Shown in pieces: positions 51,825 to 62,067 of a stretch of 64,000 bases of DNA (position 1 is the stretch's first letter; each line of letters opens with the position of its first letter). The stretch lies in assembly GCF_000764305.2 (NCBI RefSeq), contig NW_025945881.1, forward strand, positions 372,001 through 436,000, given 5' to 3'. The position numbers were made by a program, and so were the translations under genes. The notes under the pieces were generated by a model that worked only from the letters and a program-made list of their open reading frames with translations, did no database searches and was not told the DNA's origin. The DNA is from Hyalella azteca (taxonomy: Eukaryota > Arthropoda > Malacostraca > Amphipoda > Hyalellidae).

Positions 51825-53077
51825 CTGGAATAAAAAGAAGATGATTATCAAGACGAAATTGAACAGAAGTTAGGGCAATTATCTGTTGTAGTAGTTTTTG
51901 GCAAATAAGCATTAGAATGCCATAGAATTTAGCTATTTTTTCGAATCAATAATAATAACTCGATCTCTTATTGATCTTATCAATGACAGACCAGATTATA
52001 TATCATTTTTAAACTCTATGTCAATCAGTACCAGAACATAAGTATCAAAATATCAGAGTTTCAGATAATTCAAGATACCTTTCCGAGCTCTGATGCGTGT
52101 TTTGCCGAACGATGCGCCGACCACCACGAAGACGATCACAAACAAGACGACGCCGACTGCACCGCCTGCCAAGATGATACGGTGAGTGATATCATATATC
52201 GAGCTTACGCGTGTTCTGAGTTTAGCTAATGGAGCAGTAGCATAATATATATTAAGTTGGAAGTCGTAAACTCTACCTCCGACTTCATTAAATAATTTTT
52301 GAATAATCCGTTGTCGGATTGGCCCTCATCGTATTGATTTAACCTGCAAACATTTCACTAAAAATTCGACCAACTCGAAATTCAGTAGGCCGAAAGAAAT
52401 GAGTTAATCTATTATTGGAGTCAAGTTAATTCAGCCATGCATTTGGACTCTTACACATATTTTTGCGTCCCTTTGCACTAAAGTTATCCATGGAAAATTG
52501 AATAAATTATCCCAAGATCCCTCATCAAACCGCTCGGATCTAATCGCTCACCGATCTGTGATGCGTCCATGAATGTGTATTGATGTTTTGCCGATATTAT
52601 TGTTTTTGTCCGTTGACATTGTTCTGTTGAATTAATTACAAAGAATGGTTTGTGGGTTGACCGATCGCGGATGACCCAGTATAGGAAATGAGAGATGCTT
52701 GTTAATTTATCAGCGTAACTTGTGACAGTGAAATTAGAACCCTTGACAGTGCTGTTCGTAATATTTTCCGACGTAATTATCGAAAGTTCCAACCACAGCA
52801 AACCTTCCCTGTGCTCGGTCGGCACTGGAATCTCATCGTGCTTTATGTATCGGATTATTCTATCTACTTTGAAAACTGCTTTTACCTTTAAATTTGTAGC
52901 ATTGCAAGCGTTGAGGCAAATCATAACAGATTTTTGATTCAATGTTTTCTTTGAAATACTGCAACTATATAAATTATTGAGGTTAAAATGCTCTTTAGAG
53001 TCAACTTGGTGTACGGATAAAGTAACTAAAAAGGCTAACACCACCACTGGTAACATTTTGTATTGTACGCTTTTCAT
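51490..53077 (-). CDS. Receptor-like type I membrane protein, paralog A, three exons
   Basis: Family not recognised. Exons 53077-52552, 52165-52079 and 51824-51490 join in phase 1 at both introns: 948 bases, 315 residues. The start is the ATG of 'MKSVQYKMLP', chosen because the paralog keeps 'MKSV' at the same place while sequence upstream diverges. Signal peptide about 1-27. The ectodomain has cysteines at 39, 54, 58 and 154 and N-glycosylation sites at 59, 105, 108, 115 and 149. The span is about 176-196 ('GAVGVVLFVIVFVVVGA'), then basic 'KTRIRARK'. The tail contains tyrosines in YVDA (241), YENT (279), YVIM (293) and YANE (306). YVIM fits the YxxM class bound by PI3K p85. A signalling receptor is inferred from motifs. 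Confidence 0.75.
52079..52165 (-). CDS. Paralog A exon 2: membrane span
   Basis: 87 bases; acceptor ATCTTGGCAG, donor AAAG|GTATCT. Encodes the helix and stop-transfer only, a typical one-exon span. Confidence 0.85.
52552..53077 (-). CDS. Paralog A exon 1: signal peptide and ectodomain
   Basis: 526 bases, donor ATCG|GTGAGC. The paralog exon has exactly the same length with many substitutions, as expected under coding constraint. Confidence 0.85.
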
Positions 53078-53459
53078 CAAACTATAAACAATTCGACTCT
53101 TTCCACTAAGAATCACTGGTTTAATTAAAAAATTCGATCAGTTATCAATTTGGACCTGAATTATCATCCAATAACGAATTGATTATACACTTTAAGTCGT
53201 TGAACCACTTTCTTTTTCGCAAGCGATTGGAAGGTTTTGGCGACAAATTGTGGTTGGCTGGTCAATTCACTGCACCAAAACAAATTTCTGACATGAAGAC
53301 AACTTTTAATTTCTTAAGATTACACGAAAATTTCATCCTCTTTTTTTCTTTTCGACAAATATCGTCAGTTTATGTTCCATCTCATGCATGAGTAGTTCAG
53401 AAGATTATGTTACGTGAGTAATGTTACGTTTGCATGAAAGTACGGAAAGCTGAGAAAAG

Positions 53460-53785
53460 CTTGATGCTGCAGTCCTCTTCAATATCGTATTGCAGTCCAC
53501 TTCCTAGCACGTCGATTTCAGTAAGTTCAGTTTCCTGTATATCAGCTTCTTTAAAGCTAGCACAATGACGTCCTGAGTAAATCGCATTCTCCATTGAAAC
53601 CAAAATTTGATGCCGGTTCAACCACAAAGATCACAGCGTTCTGTTTCAATATCAACAAGTTGTATCAACAGGAATCAAGTTCAATATCATGTGTTGAATG
53701 AGCCGAGTTGTTAACAGGTAGACAACTCGACTGAAATTTTCAATTGGAGTAATAAATGTTTGTCTCAACGGTAAAGTATTGGAGA
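53460..53785. repeat. Block shared with 55540-55840 and 60590-60905
   Basis: 'gcagtccacttcctagcacg', 'cagcttctttaaagctagc' and 'tcaatatcaacaagttg' occur in all three. The open minus frame at 53424-53627 is not kept in the other copies, so I treat it as non-coding. Confidence 0.8.
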
Positions 53786-53792
53786 AGTAACC

Positions 53793-54195
53793 GATATTTG
53801 ACGACGAGAAAGGTGTCTATGATTCCGATATTTAGGGACGAAAAAGTGTCTACGAGTCCGATATTTGACGACGAGAAAGGTGTCTATGAGTCCGATATTT
53901 AGGGACGAAGAAGGTGTCTACGAGTCCGATATTTGGGGACGAGATAGGTGTCTATATATCATAATATATGAGTCCGATATTTGGGGACGAGAAAGGTGTC
54001 TACGAGCCCGACATTTTGGGACGGAAAGAGTGCTTACGAGCCCGACATTTAGGGACGAAAAAGGTGTCTACGAGTCCGATATTTTGGGACGAGAAAAGCA
54101 TCAACGAGCCCGACATTTGAACGAGAGAGGCGTCTACGAGCCCGACATTTAGGGACGAGAAAAGTGTTCTCGAGTTCCACATTTGGGGCCGAGGA
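53793..54195. repeat. 34-bp satellite array, about 12 units
   Basis: Unit 'gagtccgatatttggggacg' then 'agaaaggtgtctac', with variants 'cgagcccgacatttagggac'. It splits the block that is continuous in the second duplication unit. Confidence 0.95.
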
Positions 54196-54199
54196 AGAT

Positions 54200-55020
54200 A
54201 TCCGCTAGGCCATGCGATAATGTAAGGCTAGGCGATTTTAGAGAGATAGAAAATGAATGATCGGATGGAGGGCATTAATCTAAATTTTTAGATAAAAATG
54301 ATTTTCTCATATAATAATATATCGGAATATATTACTTTAATATGAATACAAATACATGTAGCAATTCATAGGAAACTCTCCTATTACCTTCTATATGAAA
54401 AGGCATTCTGTTATTTTTTTCTCGCTGCCTATCATTGTTTCCCTGTAGAGAGTGAAACTTAGCAAACGCTCGACTTAAAATGACATTTTTTCGTTATCGT
54501 TAGTAAAAATGAATCCTTTGTGGAAAATTATTATTTTTTTTTTCATTTGTCACATGCTGCATAAGCCGGAGTTTCAACTTGAAAAATATTTCTGCCGTTT
54601 TATTATATTCCATTTTAGCTATCAACAAGATATTCTTGCAGAACCTGTTAATACTAGCCAACTCAAAGTAAATTCAGCGCATTTCAATTGCGGTGGGCAA
54701 ACTCCGAGAGCCTATACTAGCACCAGCGAGATCAATGCGGTTCATGATCGTAATTCAACCCCAATGTTTGTCCGAATTTCAAGATGAAGTCTAAGTCTAA
54801 CTCCACTGTAGTTAACCTTTATTGTTCCAAGTTTCAAGCTAAAAACTTTCCTGCAATTATATACGTACATATAAAAAACTAATTAATAGAAAGTTAAAGA
54901 TAATTACCGGTTTGCCAGCAATGATGAAATATGTGCAACAAAATCGTTTTAAAACAATATTCTAATTAAATCTATCTTTAGTAATATTTACACATGATAG
55001 TCACACTTAAAATCCTTCAC
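54200..55020. other. Unassigned; source of the duplicated piece at 57594
   Basis: The open plus frame 54509-54787 shows no recognised domain. Bases 54717-54893 recur at 57594-57771. Confidence 0.45.
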
Positions 55021-55029
55021 TGGTGCAAG

Positions 55030-55310
55030 ACGGCAGGGTGGCCCAGTGGTTAAAGTTCAGAGTACCAGGATTGGAGCAGAGAGGTGCGGGTTCGATCCCA
55101 GCTCTGTGCGCCAGTTTACTTTGCTTTGATGATCAGAAAATTTTTTCCCGTTCTTGGGGGAAATGCACCACGGTTTTATAGCGCATTCAGTTCAACGTTT
55201 GCAACCCGCTGCTTTGTCCCACGCGTCCTAGAGTGAAGCGCTGACCCGGAGCGAAGACGGTATCAGTAATGCTAGCACAATCAGGTTAGAGGCAGTAAAA
55301 TTTTATTATT
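55030..55310 (+). mobile_element. tRNA-derived SINE
   Basis: A box 'tggcccagtgg' at 55039 and B box 'ggttcgatccc' at 55089, followed by a tRNA-unrelated body ending in an AT-rich tail. Its body (from 'actttgctttgatgatcag') recurs at 62463-62559, and a head copy lies inverted at 59040-59269. Confidence 0.75.
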
Positions 55311-55669
55311 AAGACAAATAAGAAGCTTTAATGAAGGCAACGATTAGGCTAACTGATACTTCGTATATTGGAGATGAGCAATATCTCACATAAAGTGATG
55401 ACAAAATGAGAGGTATTCAGGCGAGAGCAATATCCATGTGAGGGCTTGACAGAAACACGTTACGAGAACTTGCAATTAAAATGTAAGATGGCTCACCTGA
55501 GAGTAGTACGACTGGGCGCCTGATTGATTGTCGCGCTGCAGTCTACTTCCTAGCACGTCAATTTAGCTTTCAGTAAGTCAAGTTTCTTGTGTATCAGCTT
55601 CTTTAAAGCTAGCGCAATGAAGTCCTGAGGAGATTGTATTCTGCATTGAAACCAAAATTTGACGTCGGT

Positions 55670-56011
55670 TCAATCACATAGATCACAGCGTTCTGTACGT
55701 TTCAATATCAACAAGTTGAAGGACAATTGTTGAACAAGCCGAGTTGTTAACTTTGCGATAACTCGACTGTAATTTTCAATTGGAGTAATAAATGACGGTC
55801 TCAATGTTGTATGATTGGAGAAGTAGTTGACGGGTTCATGAAAGAGTTTTAGACGAGCTGTGAAGGCGTTACGTGCAGCTGAGGCAGCTCTAGATAACTG
55901 GGTTCGTTTAGTTTCCTGTGCCCTCTTACAATCTGCTGCAGGATGGCGCAATGACGCAAATTCAAGTTTCCGTTGAGCGAAACTTCCAAGTTTAGAACCA
56001 TTTTCACTCAT
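55670..56011 (-). CDS. Unrecognised ORF of the duplicated block, copy A
   Basis: 113 codons from 'MSENGSKLGSFAQRKLEFAS'. The first 60-65 residues are basic and Ala/Arg-rich and nearly identical to the copy at 61097. After about residue 65 the two diverge with frame drift, so only the first part may be coding. No domain recognised. Confidence 0.3.
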   Translation of the reverse strand: MSENGSKLGSFAQRKLEFASLRHPAADCKRAQETKRTQLSRAASAARNAFTARLKLFHEPVNYFSNHTTLRPSFITPIENYSRVIAKLTTRLVQQLSFNLLILKRTERCDLCD

Positions 56012-56734
56012 TTTTTTATCGTTTCTTTTTCAAATGTGTATGATATGAACTGAATTTGTGAAATGTTACGAAAAATAACATTTGAATATTTAATAACACC
56101 CAAAATGTTCATACTGGTTGTGAAAACTTTCGATTTTTCGAAATTGAATATTATTTTGGCAGTATTTCTCTTCGTTCTTCAGAGAAAGAACCAAATATCT
56201 CGATTCGAAATGGATGTCGAACAGTTAAAATATTATATTATCTATTACTGTTTGAGGTCCTGAATAAAACATTTTTAATTAAGGAATTTCAAGTTTAAAG
56301 AAAGCCTTAGACTTTTTAATAGGTGTTGATTGTTGTGTAAGATTGTTTAGAATAAATGTAATGCGAATACTATTTAAATATGTAATAGTCGTACATGCCT
56401 TGTCGTTGAATGTAATTTAGTTATTATCGCTAGCATTAATTACATTGTTTAATGTTTAATTTTTTAGCTGCAGTGAAGTTTATAGCTTGCATTTGTAATT
56501 TGAAACCTCGAGTCTTGATCATTAGGCTTAAAAGAGTACATGCTAAACTACAAGGTGCTTCCATTTCATCTTGAAAATATGATGTGCATGAGTTCGAAGA
56601 AAGAATTGCTGGCCATATCACGTATACGATCGCGCTGACACTTGGGCCAATTTGGCTTTGACGAGTGCTAACATCTATACAGAGCTGACTCATTATTGAA
56701 CGACAATTACTTACAAATCAAAAATCATAACGGA

Positions 56735-56950
56735 AATTCGCGGGACAGCAGATGTTTCTACTAGATCCTTAGAAGCAATTATTGAAATAGAACGTCAAAT
56801 AAAGCTACAAAATCACCGGCATATCGAAGAGTGTGCAGATATCGAATAGCACGCCACTGCGTGATCTCAACAGGATATGGCAGCGATACGCATATGCAAA
56901 TGTTCAATGCGGATTCGTAGTAGCCGTGACAGGCTTAATACATGAACATA
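56735..56950 (+). pseudogene. Broken copy of the ORF at 61735
   Basis: The DNA matches 61745-61975 ('gcagatgtttctactagatc', 'aagcaattattgaaat', 'aaaatcaccggcatatcg') but has an in-frame stop after 'GADIE'-equivalent sequence and small deletions. Confidence 0.65.
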
Positions 56951-57039
56951 GGAAGAATTGAATTTTGAGTTCAGAACTTCATCCGAGGACGTAACGTCCA
57001 ATATCTTGAGGGAGCTGACGATTCTCAAAAAATTAAGAA

Positions 57040-57574
57040 AAAACCAATTGTCCATTCTCGAATCTCAATTTCGAGCTAGAGTTAATTATTGGAGGAGAAA
57101 ACCCCTTTGAGAAAATGAAATTAATGGAGCAATGTAAAGTCGATACCTATTTCGAATTTTAGTAGAAATAAGTTTAATACTTGAAGTTTAAGTGGTTTAA
57201 ATCGATTCTGTGCGTTTATATTTAATTGAAAGACTTTCAACTAATGTGAATGACGCTGTGAGTGAACGACCTATCTCAGAAAAATTTGCCCCTTGTACCA
57301 ATGCTGATTATAACAGTAATTATCAAAAGAAATCTGGTGTTTACTGTGTATAAAATTAATGGTAAGCCATACCCAAAAAATATTTCGTATTGTAAACAAA
57401 AGAAGGTTCTTGCGTAGGATCGTCTTGTTATACGTGATATATCATTAATTGTTCCGACCTTTAAAAATCAAAACGTTTACTCACACGGAAGAAAACATTA
57501 CGTTATTCACTTTCTCAAAACAATTAATTAATGTAGGGGTGGGGGCAGAGTGGATTACGCACAATTGCAAATAC
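57040..57574. repeat. Segmental repeat, copy 2 (first copy 47270-47830)
   Basis: Matches copy 1 in order and ends abruptly at the Tn5 mosaic end at 57575, suggesting an artificial break. Confidence 0.85.
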
Positions 57575-57593
57575 CTGTCTCTTATACACATCT
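57575..57593. other. Tn5/Nextera mosaic end (synthetic contamination)
   Basis: CTGTCTCTTATACACATCT, the 19-base mosaic end. It is followed by 178 bases that duplicate 54717-54893 and then by an N at 57772. Confidence 0.95.
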
Positions 57594-57833
57594 CTAGCGT
57601 CAGCGAGATCAATGCGGTTCATGATCGTAATTCAACCCCAATGTTTGTCCGAATTTCAAGATGAAGTCTAAGTCTAACTCCACTGTAGTTAACCTTTATT
57701 GTTCCAAGTTTCAAGCTAAAAACTTTCCTGCAATTATATACGTACATATAAAAAACTAATTAATAGAAAGTNCGTACGTCAAGTCATACTTAATCAAGTC
57801 TTAATCGTTTTTCTTGTGGACTAAAAAGTAGAA

Positions 57834-58098
57834 AATAAAATACTTAAAAAACTTTTTAAAAAAACACGTTTTTCTTGTGGACTAAAAAGTAGAAAATAAA
57901 TTATGGTTCGCCCCAAAAAAACGTGGGTCGGGCTGTACGTGCACCATCAAATTTCCAAAATTCGTGTGTTGTGTGCTTTTCGCTTTAATCATAAATCTGC
58001 CCGACACACATTTTTTTGGGACGAACCATAATTTATTTTCTACTTTTTAGTCCACAAGAAAAACGTGTTTTTTTAAAAAGTTTTTTAAGTATTTTATT
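57834..58098. mobile_element. Long near-perfect inverted repeat (foldback element)
   Basis: Arms 57834-57932 and 58000-58098 (99 bases each) are nearly perfect complements around a 67-base loop. A third partial copy of the arm's 'tttttcttgtggactaaaaa' lies at 57807-57839. It could be a foldback MITE or a palindromic assembly product. Confidence 0.8.
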
Positions 58099-58253
58099 AT
58101 CTTTACATAGACGAACAATTGTGAAATAATGAGAGAACGTTTTGCTGTATTGGAAGCAGCGATTACACCACAAAAGACATCTGATTTAAAGATTTTCATT
58201 AATTTCAAAACTTTAGTTTCGAGATTATAAATTATGTGTTTTTAGCACATTTT

Positions 58254-58407
58254 CTCATTTATGGAAAAAATGCACTATTGTGCTCGCCATGTCCGTCTGT
58301 CTGTCTGTCCGTCTGCCCGTCCGTCCGTCCGTGACATCAAGTTTTCGTCGACGAGAAAATGCGCTCTCTGTCACTCACTGCAGTGAGTACTGAGTTATAT
58401 TTTTAAG
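58254..58407 (-). mobile_element. MITE-B copy
   Basis: 'agcacattttctcatttatg' to 'cactgcagtgagtactgag'; it abuts the N at 58408. Confidence 0.8.
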
Positions 58408-58408
58408 N

Positions 58409-58658
58409 ACGGGATACAAATTTTTAGTGTTCTCGTATTCTTGTTCAGGTACGGATTCAGGGTAAAGTCTGTTCACATTGCAGTGATTCACAGGGAACGG
58501 ACTCAAAGTTTGAGTTATTCTGGTCGCTGGAGCTGAGCTGGCGTCAACATAAGGTTGGAAGTCTCGGTTGATGATCTCGCGGCGGGTGAGAGCTTCCCTA
58601 AAGCCATCCCTTGAATCAGCAACGGCGTCCATCGAGCGGATGTTAGCACCACCGTTCA
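58409..58658 (-). CDS. Paralog B exon 3, truncated by an N
   Basis: Acceptor TTTATTCCAG; open to the ambiguous base. Ends in 'EYENTKNLYP'. Confidence 0.7.
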
Positions 58659-60164
58659 CTGGAATAAATAGCAGATGATTATCAAGATGAAATTGAACAG
58701 AAGTTAGGGCAATTATTTGTTGTAGTAGTTTTTGGCAAATAAATATTTGAATGCCATAGAATTGCGCTATTTTTTTCGAATCAAAATTAATAAATCAACG
58801 TCTTATTGATCATATCAATGAGAGACCAGATTATATATCCTTTCTAAACTCTATGCCAAACAGTACCAGAACATAAGTATCAAAATCTCGAAGTTTTGGA
58901 TAATTCAAGGTACCTTCCCGAGCTTTGATGCGTCTTTTGCCGAACGATGCGCCGATCGCCACGAAGACAATCACAAACAAGACGACGCCGACTGCGCCGC
59001 CTGCCAAGATGATAATAATAATAAATAATAATAATAATAGCGGTTTCAGCGTTTATTAGGCCGTAGGCCTGTCGCCGATTCTTAACATCGCAGAACATTC
59101 ACAGCTTGTTGCGGTCTCGAACTCGCTGCTACAATTCTGCTTTCACTTTAATCGCCCAGCCTCCTTGCCGATTCTGACCAGAAACTGGCGCACAGAACTG
59201 GGATCGAACCCGCGCCTCTCTGCGCCAATCTTGTTACCTAGAATTGTAACCACTGGGCCACCCTGCCCGATACTGTGAATGACATCATAGCGAGCTTACG
59301 CGTGTTGTGAGTTCAGCTACTGTAACATAATAAGTGGGAAGTCGTAAACTCTACCTTCAACTTCATTAAATAATTTTCGAATAATCCGCAGCGAGATCCA
59401 CCCTCACCGTAATGATTTTACCTGCAAACATTTCACTAAAAATTCGGCAAACTGGAAATTTTGTAGGTCGACAGAAATGAGTCGTTATATTATTGAACTC
59501 AAGTTAAGTCAGCCATGCATTTGGACTCTTCAACATATATTTGCGTCACTTTGGCCATAAAGTTATCCATAAAAATTTAAATAAATAATTACAAGATCCC
59601 TCATAAAACCGCACAAACGATTTGCTCAAATCGCTCACCGATCTGTGATGCATCCTTGAATGTGTACTGATGTTTTGTCGATATTATTGTTGTTGTCCGT
59701 TGACATTGTTCTGTTGAATTAATTACAAAGAATGGTTTGTCTGTTGACTGATCGCGGATGATCCAGTATCGGAAAATAGATGCTTCATTTCTTTTCTTTA
59801 TGTAACTCGTGACAGTGAAATTAGAACCTTTGACAGTGCTGTTCACAGTATTTCCCGATATAATTATCGATAGCTCCAGCCAAAGCAAACCTTCGCTGTG
59901 CTCGGTCGGCACTGGAATCATCTCGTGCTTTATGTATCGATTTGTTCCATTTAATTGGAAAAGTGCTTTTACCTTTAAATTTGTAGCATTGCAAGCGTTA
60001 AGGCAAATCATAACAGATTTTTGGTCCAATGATTCCCCTGAAATACTGCAACTGTCTAGGTTGTTAAGGTTGAAATGCTCTTTAGAGTCAATTCGGTGTG
60101 AGGATAAAATAAGTAAAAATGCCAACACCACCATTGGTAACACTTTGGGTATTACACTTTTCAT
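58409..60164 (-). CDS. Receptor-like type I membrane protein, paralog B, 3' end missing
   Basis: Same plan as paralog A: exon 1 60164-59639 (526 bases, same length as A), exon 2 59000-58914 (87 bases, span 'GAVGVVLFVIVFVAIGAS') and exon 3 from 58658 down to the N at 58408. The ectodomain keeps the cysteines and most N-glycosylation sites of A. The tail keeps YVDA and YENT, but the last ~30 codons, with the YVIM and YANE sites, are cut off where the sequence jumps to a MITE. Intron 1 has gained an (AAT)n stretch and an inverted SINE. Substitutions are spread through exon 1 without frame breaks, arguing for a real, functional duplication. Confidence 0.7.
58914..59000 (-). CDS. Paralog B exon 2: membrane span
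   Basis: 87 bases; acceptor ATCTTGGCAG preceded by an (ATT)n stretch, donor GAAG|GTACCT. Confidence 0.8.
59040..59269 (-). mobile_element. Inverted SINE with LINE-like tail in paralog B intron 1
   Basis: On the minus strand, 'GGTGGCCCAGTGGTTACAAT' (A box) and 'GGTTCGATCCCAG' are followed by a body ending 'GGCGACAGGCCTACGGCC', a motif also found at the LINE 3' ends near 8465 and 1050. Sharing a tail with the LINE suggests the LINE mobilised the SINE. Confidence 0.75.
59639..60164 (-). CDS. Paralog B exon 1: signal peptide and ectodomain
   Basis: 526 bases, donor ATCG|GTGAGC. Starts 'MKSVIPKVLPMVVLAFLLIL'; aligns to A without gaps. Confidence 0.85.
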
Positions 60165-60589
60165 CAGACTTAGAAAATATTTGATTATTTCCACTACTAG
60201 AAGTACTGGTTTAGTAAAAAATTGATCAATTATCAATTTGGTCCTGAGTTGTCATGCAAAACCCAAATGATTCTAAACTTTAAGTCGTTGACCCACTTTC
60301 TTTTTCACAAGTGATTGGAAGGTTCTGGCTACAAATTGTGGTTGGCCGGCTAATTCACTGCATCAAAACAAAGTTCTGTCATGAAGACATCTTCCAGTTT
60401 CTAAAGTTGATAGGAACATTTCATCCTCTTTTTTTCTTTTCGACGAATGTCGTCAGTTTATGTTCCATCTCATGAGCAGTTCAGCAGGTAATATTACGTG
60501 TATGTAACATTACGTGAAAAGCTCAGAAGTTATTGTTATGAGAGTTATGTTACATTTGCATGCAAGTCCGGTAAGCTGACATAAGCTTG

Positions 60590-60905
60590 ATGCTGCAGTC
60601 CTCTTGATGATAGTGTTGCAGTCCACTTCCTAGCACGCCAATTTAGCTTTCAGTAAGTCAAGTTTCTTGTGTATCAGCTTCTTTAAAGCTAGCGCAATGA
60701 CGTCCTGAGGAGATTGTATTCTGCATTGAAACCAAAAATTGACGTCGCTTCAATCACAAAGGCCACAGCGTTCTGTACGTTTCAATATCAACAAGTTGAG
60801 AAGGACAAAAGTTGAACAAGTCGAGTTGTTAATTAACATGGAGATAACTCGACTGTAATTTTCAATTGGAGTAATAAATGTTGGTCTCAACGGTAAAGTA
60901 TTGGA
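60590..60905. repeat. Block shared with 53460 and 55540
   Basis: Continuous here with the ORF at 61097, whereas in the first duplication unit it is split by the 34-bp satellite. Confidence 0.8.
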
Positions 60906-61097
60906 GAAGTATCTGAAAAGTTCTTGAAAGAGTTTCAGACGAGCTGTGAAGGCGTTACGTGCAGCTGAGGCAGCTCTGAATAACTGGGTTCGTTTAGCTT
61001 CCTGTGCCCTCTTACAATCTGCTGCAGGATGGCGCAATGACGCAAATTCAAGTTTCCGATGAGCGAAACTTCCAAGTTTAGAACCATTTTCACTCAT
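60750..61097 (-). CDS. Unrecognised ORF of the duplicated block, copy B
   Basis: 115 codons from 'MSENGSKLGSFAHRKLEFAS'. See the copy at 56011: the basic Ala/Arg-rich first half is conserved, the rest drifts. Possibly the first exon of a minus-strand gene or a retroelement relic. Confidence 0.3.
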   Translation of the reverse strand: MSENGSKLGSFAHRKLEFASLRHPAADCKRAQEAKRTQLFRAASAARNAFTARLKLFQELFRYFSNTLPLRPTFITPIENYSRVISMLINNSTCSTFVLLNLLILKRTERCGLCD

Positions 61098-61734
61098 TTT
61101 CTCACAAGTTTGTTTTCAAACGTGTAAGATATGAATAGAATAGCTACTGGTTATGAAAACTTCTAATTTTTCAAAATTGAATATCCTTTTTGCAGTATTT
61201 CTCCTCGTTCTTCAACGAGAGAACCAAATATCTCGATTTGAAATGAACGGCGACAAGTTAAAATATAATATTATCTATTACTGTTAGATGTCTTGAATAA
61301 AACATTTTTAATTAAGGAATTTCAAGATTAAAGAAAGCCATTAACTTTTTTATAAGTGTTGATTGTTGTGTAAGATTTTTTAGAATAGATGTAATGTGAA
61401 TACTATTTCAATATGTAATAGTCGTACACGCCTTAACGTTGAGTGTAATTTAGCTATTATCGTTAGAATTAATCACTTTCTGTAATTTTTATTTTTTATC
61501 TGCAAGAAATTTTATAGCTTGCATTTGGAAGTTGAAACTTCGAGTCGTGACCACTAATTGGCTTAAAAAGAGTAAACGTTAAACTACAATGTGTTTCTAT
61601 GTCCTCTTGAAAACATTATATGCGTGAGTTCGAAGAAAGAATTGCTGGCCATAACACGTATACGATCGCGCTGATACTGGGGCCAATTTGGCTTTGACGA
61701 GTATAACTAATAACTTTACTGAGCTGACTCATCA

Positions 61735-62067
61735 TTGAAAGACAATTACTTAAAAGTAAACAATCACAACGGAAACTTGTGGGCAGCAGATGTTTCTACT
61801 AGATCCTTCCAAGCAATTATTGAAATGGAACGTCAAATAAAACTCCAAAATCACCGGCATATCGCAGAGTGTGCGGATATCGAATATCACGGCCAGTGCG
61901 TGCATGATCTTCAACAGGATATGCCAGAGATACGCGCATGCAAATTTTCAAAGCGGATTTGTAATGAACTAAATCGAAATCATAACATTTGTGTACAAAA
62001 ACAGGACTGCACTACATTAAAAAATGCTTTGAAGTGCGGAAGGGGCGTATTTACTGACGCACGGTGA
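61735..62067 (+). CDS. Unrecognised Cys-rich ORF
   Basis: 110 codons, 'MKDNYLKVNNHNGNLW' ... 'QKQDCTTLKNALKCGRGVF', with about seven cysteines and no signal peptide. A broken copy lies at 56735. No domain recognised; it may be an exon, since both ends sit near AT-rich sequence. Confidence 0.3.
   Translation: MKDNYLKVNNHNGNLWAADVSTRSFQAIIEMERQIKLQNHRHIAECADIEYHGQCVHDLQQDMPEIRACKFSKRICNELNRNHNICVQKQDCTTLKNALKCGRGVFTDAR

Noticed and set aside
53424..53627. 67-codon minus ORF upstream of paralog A
   Set aside because: The homologous DNA at 55540 and 60600 does not keep the frame.
55030..55110. Possible functional tRNA gene
   Set aside because: A and B boxes are present but acceptor and anticodon stems do not fold, and copies exist elsewhere; a SINE head.
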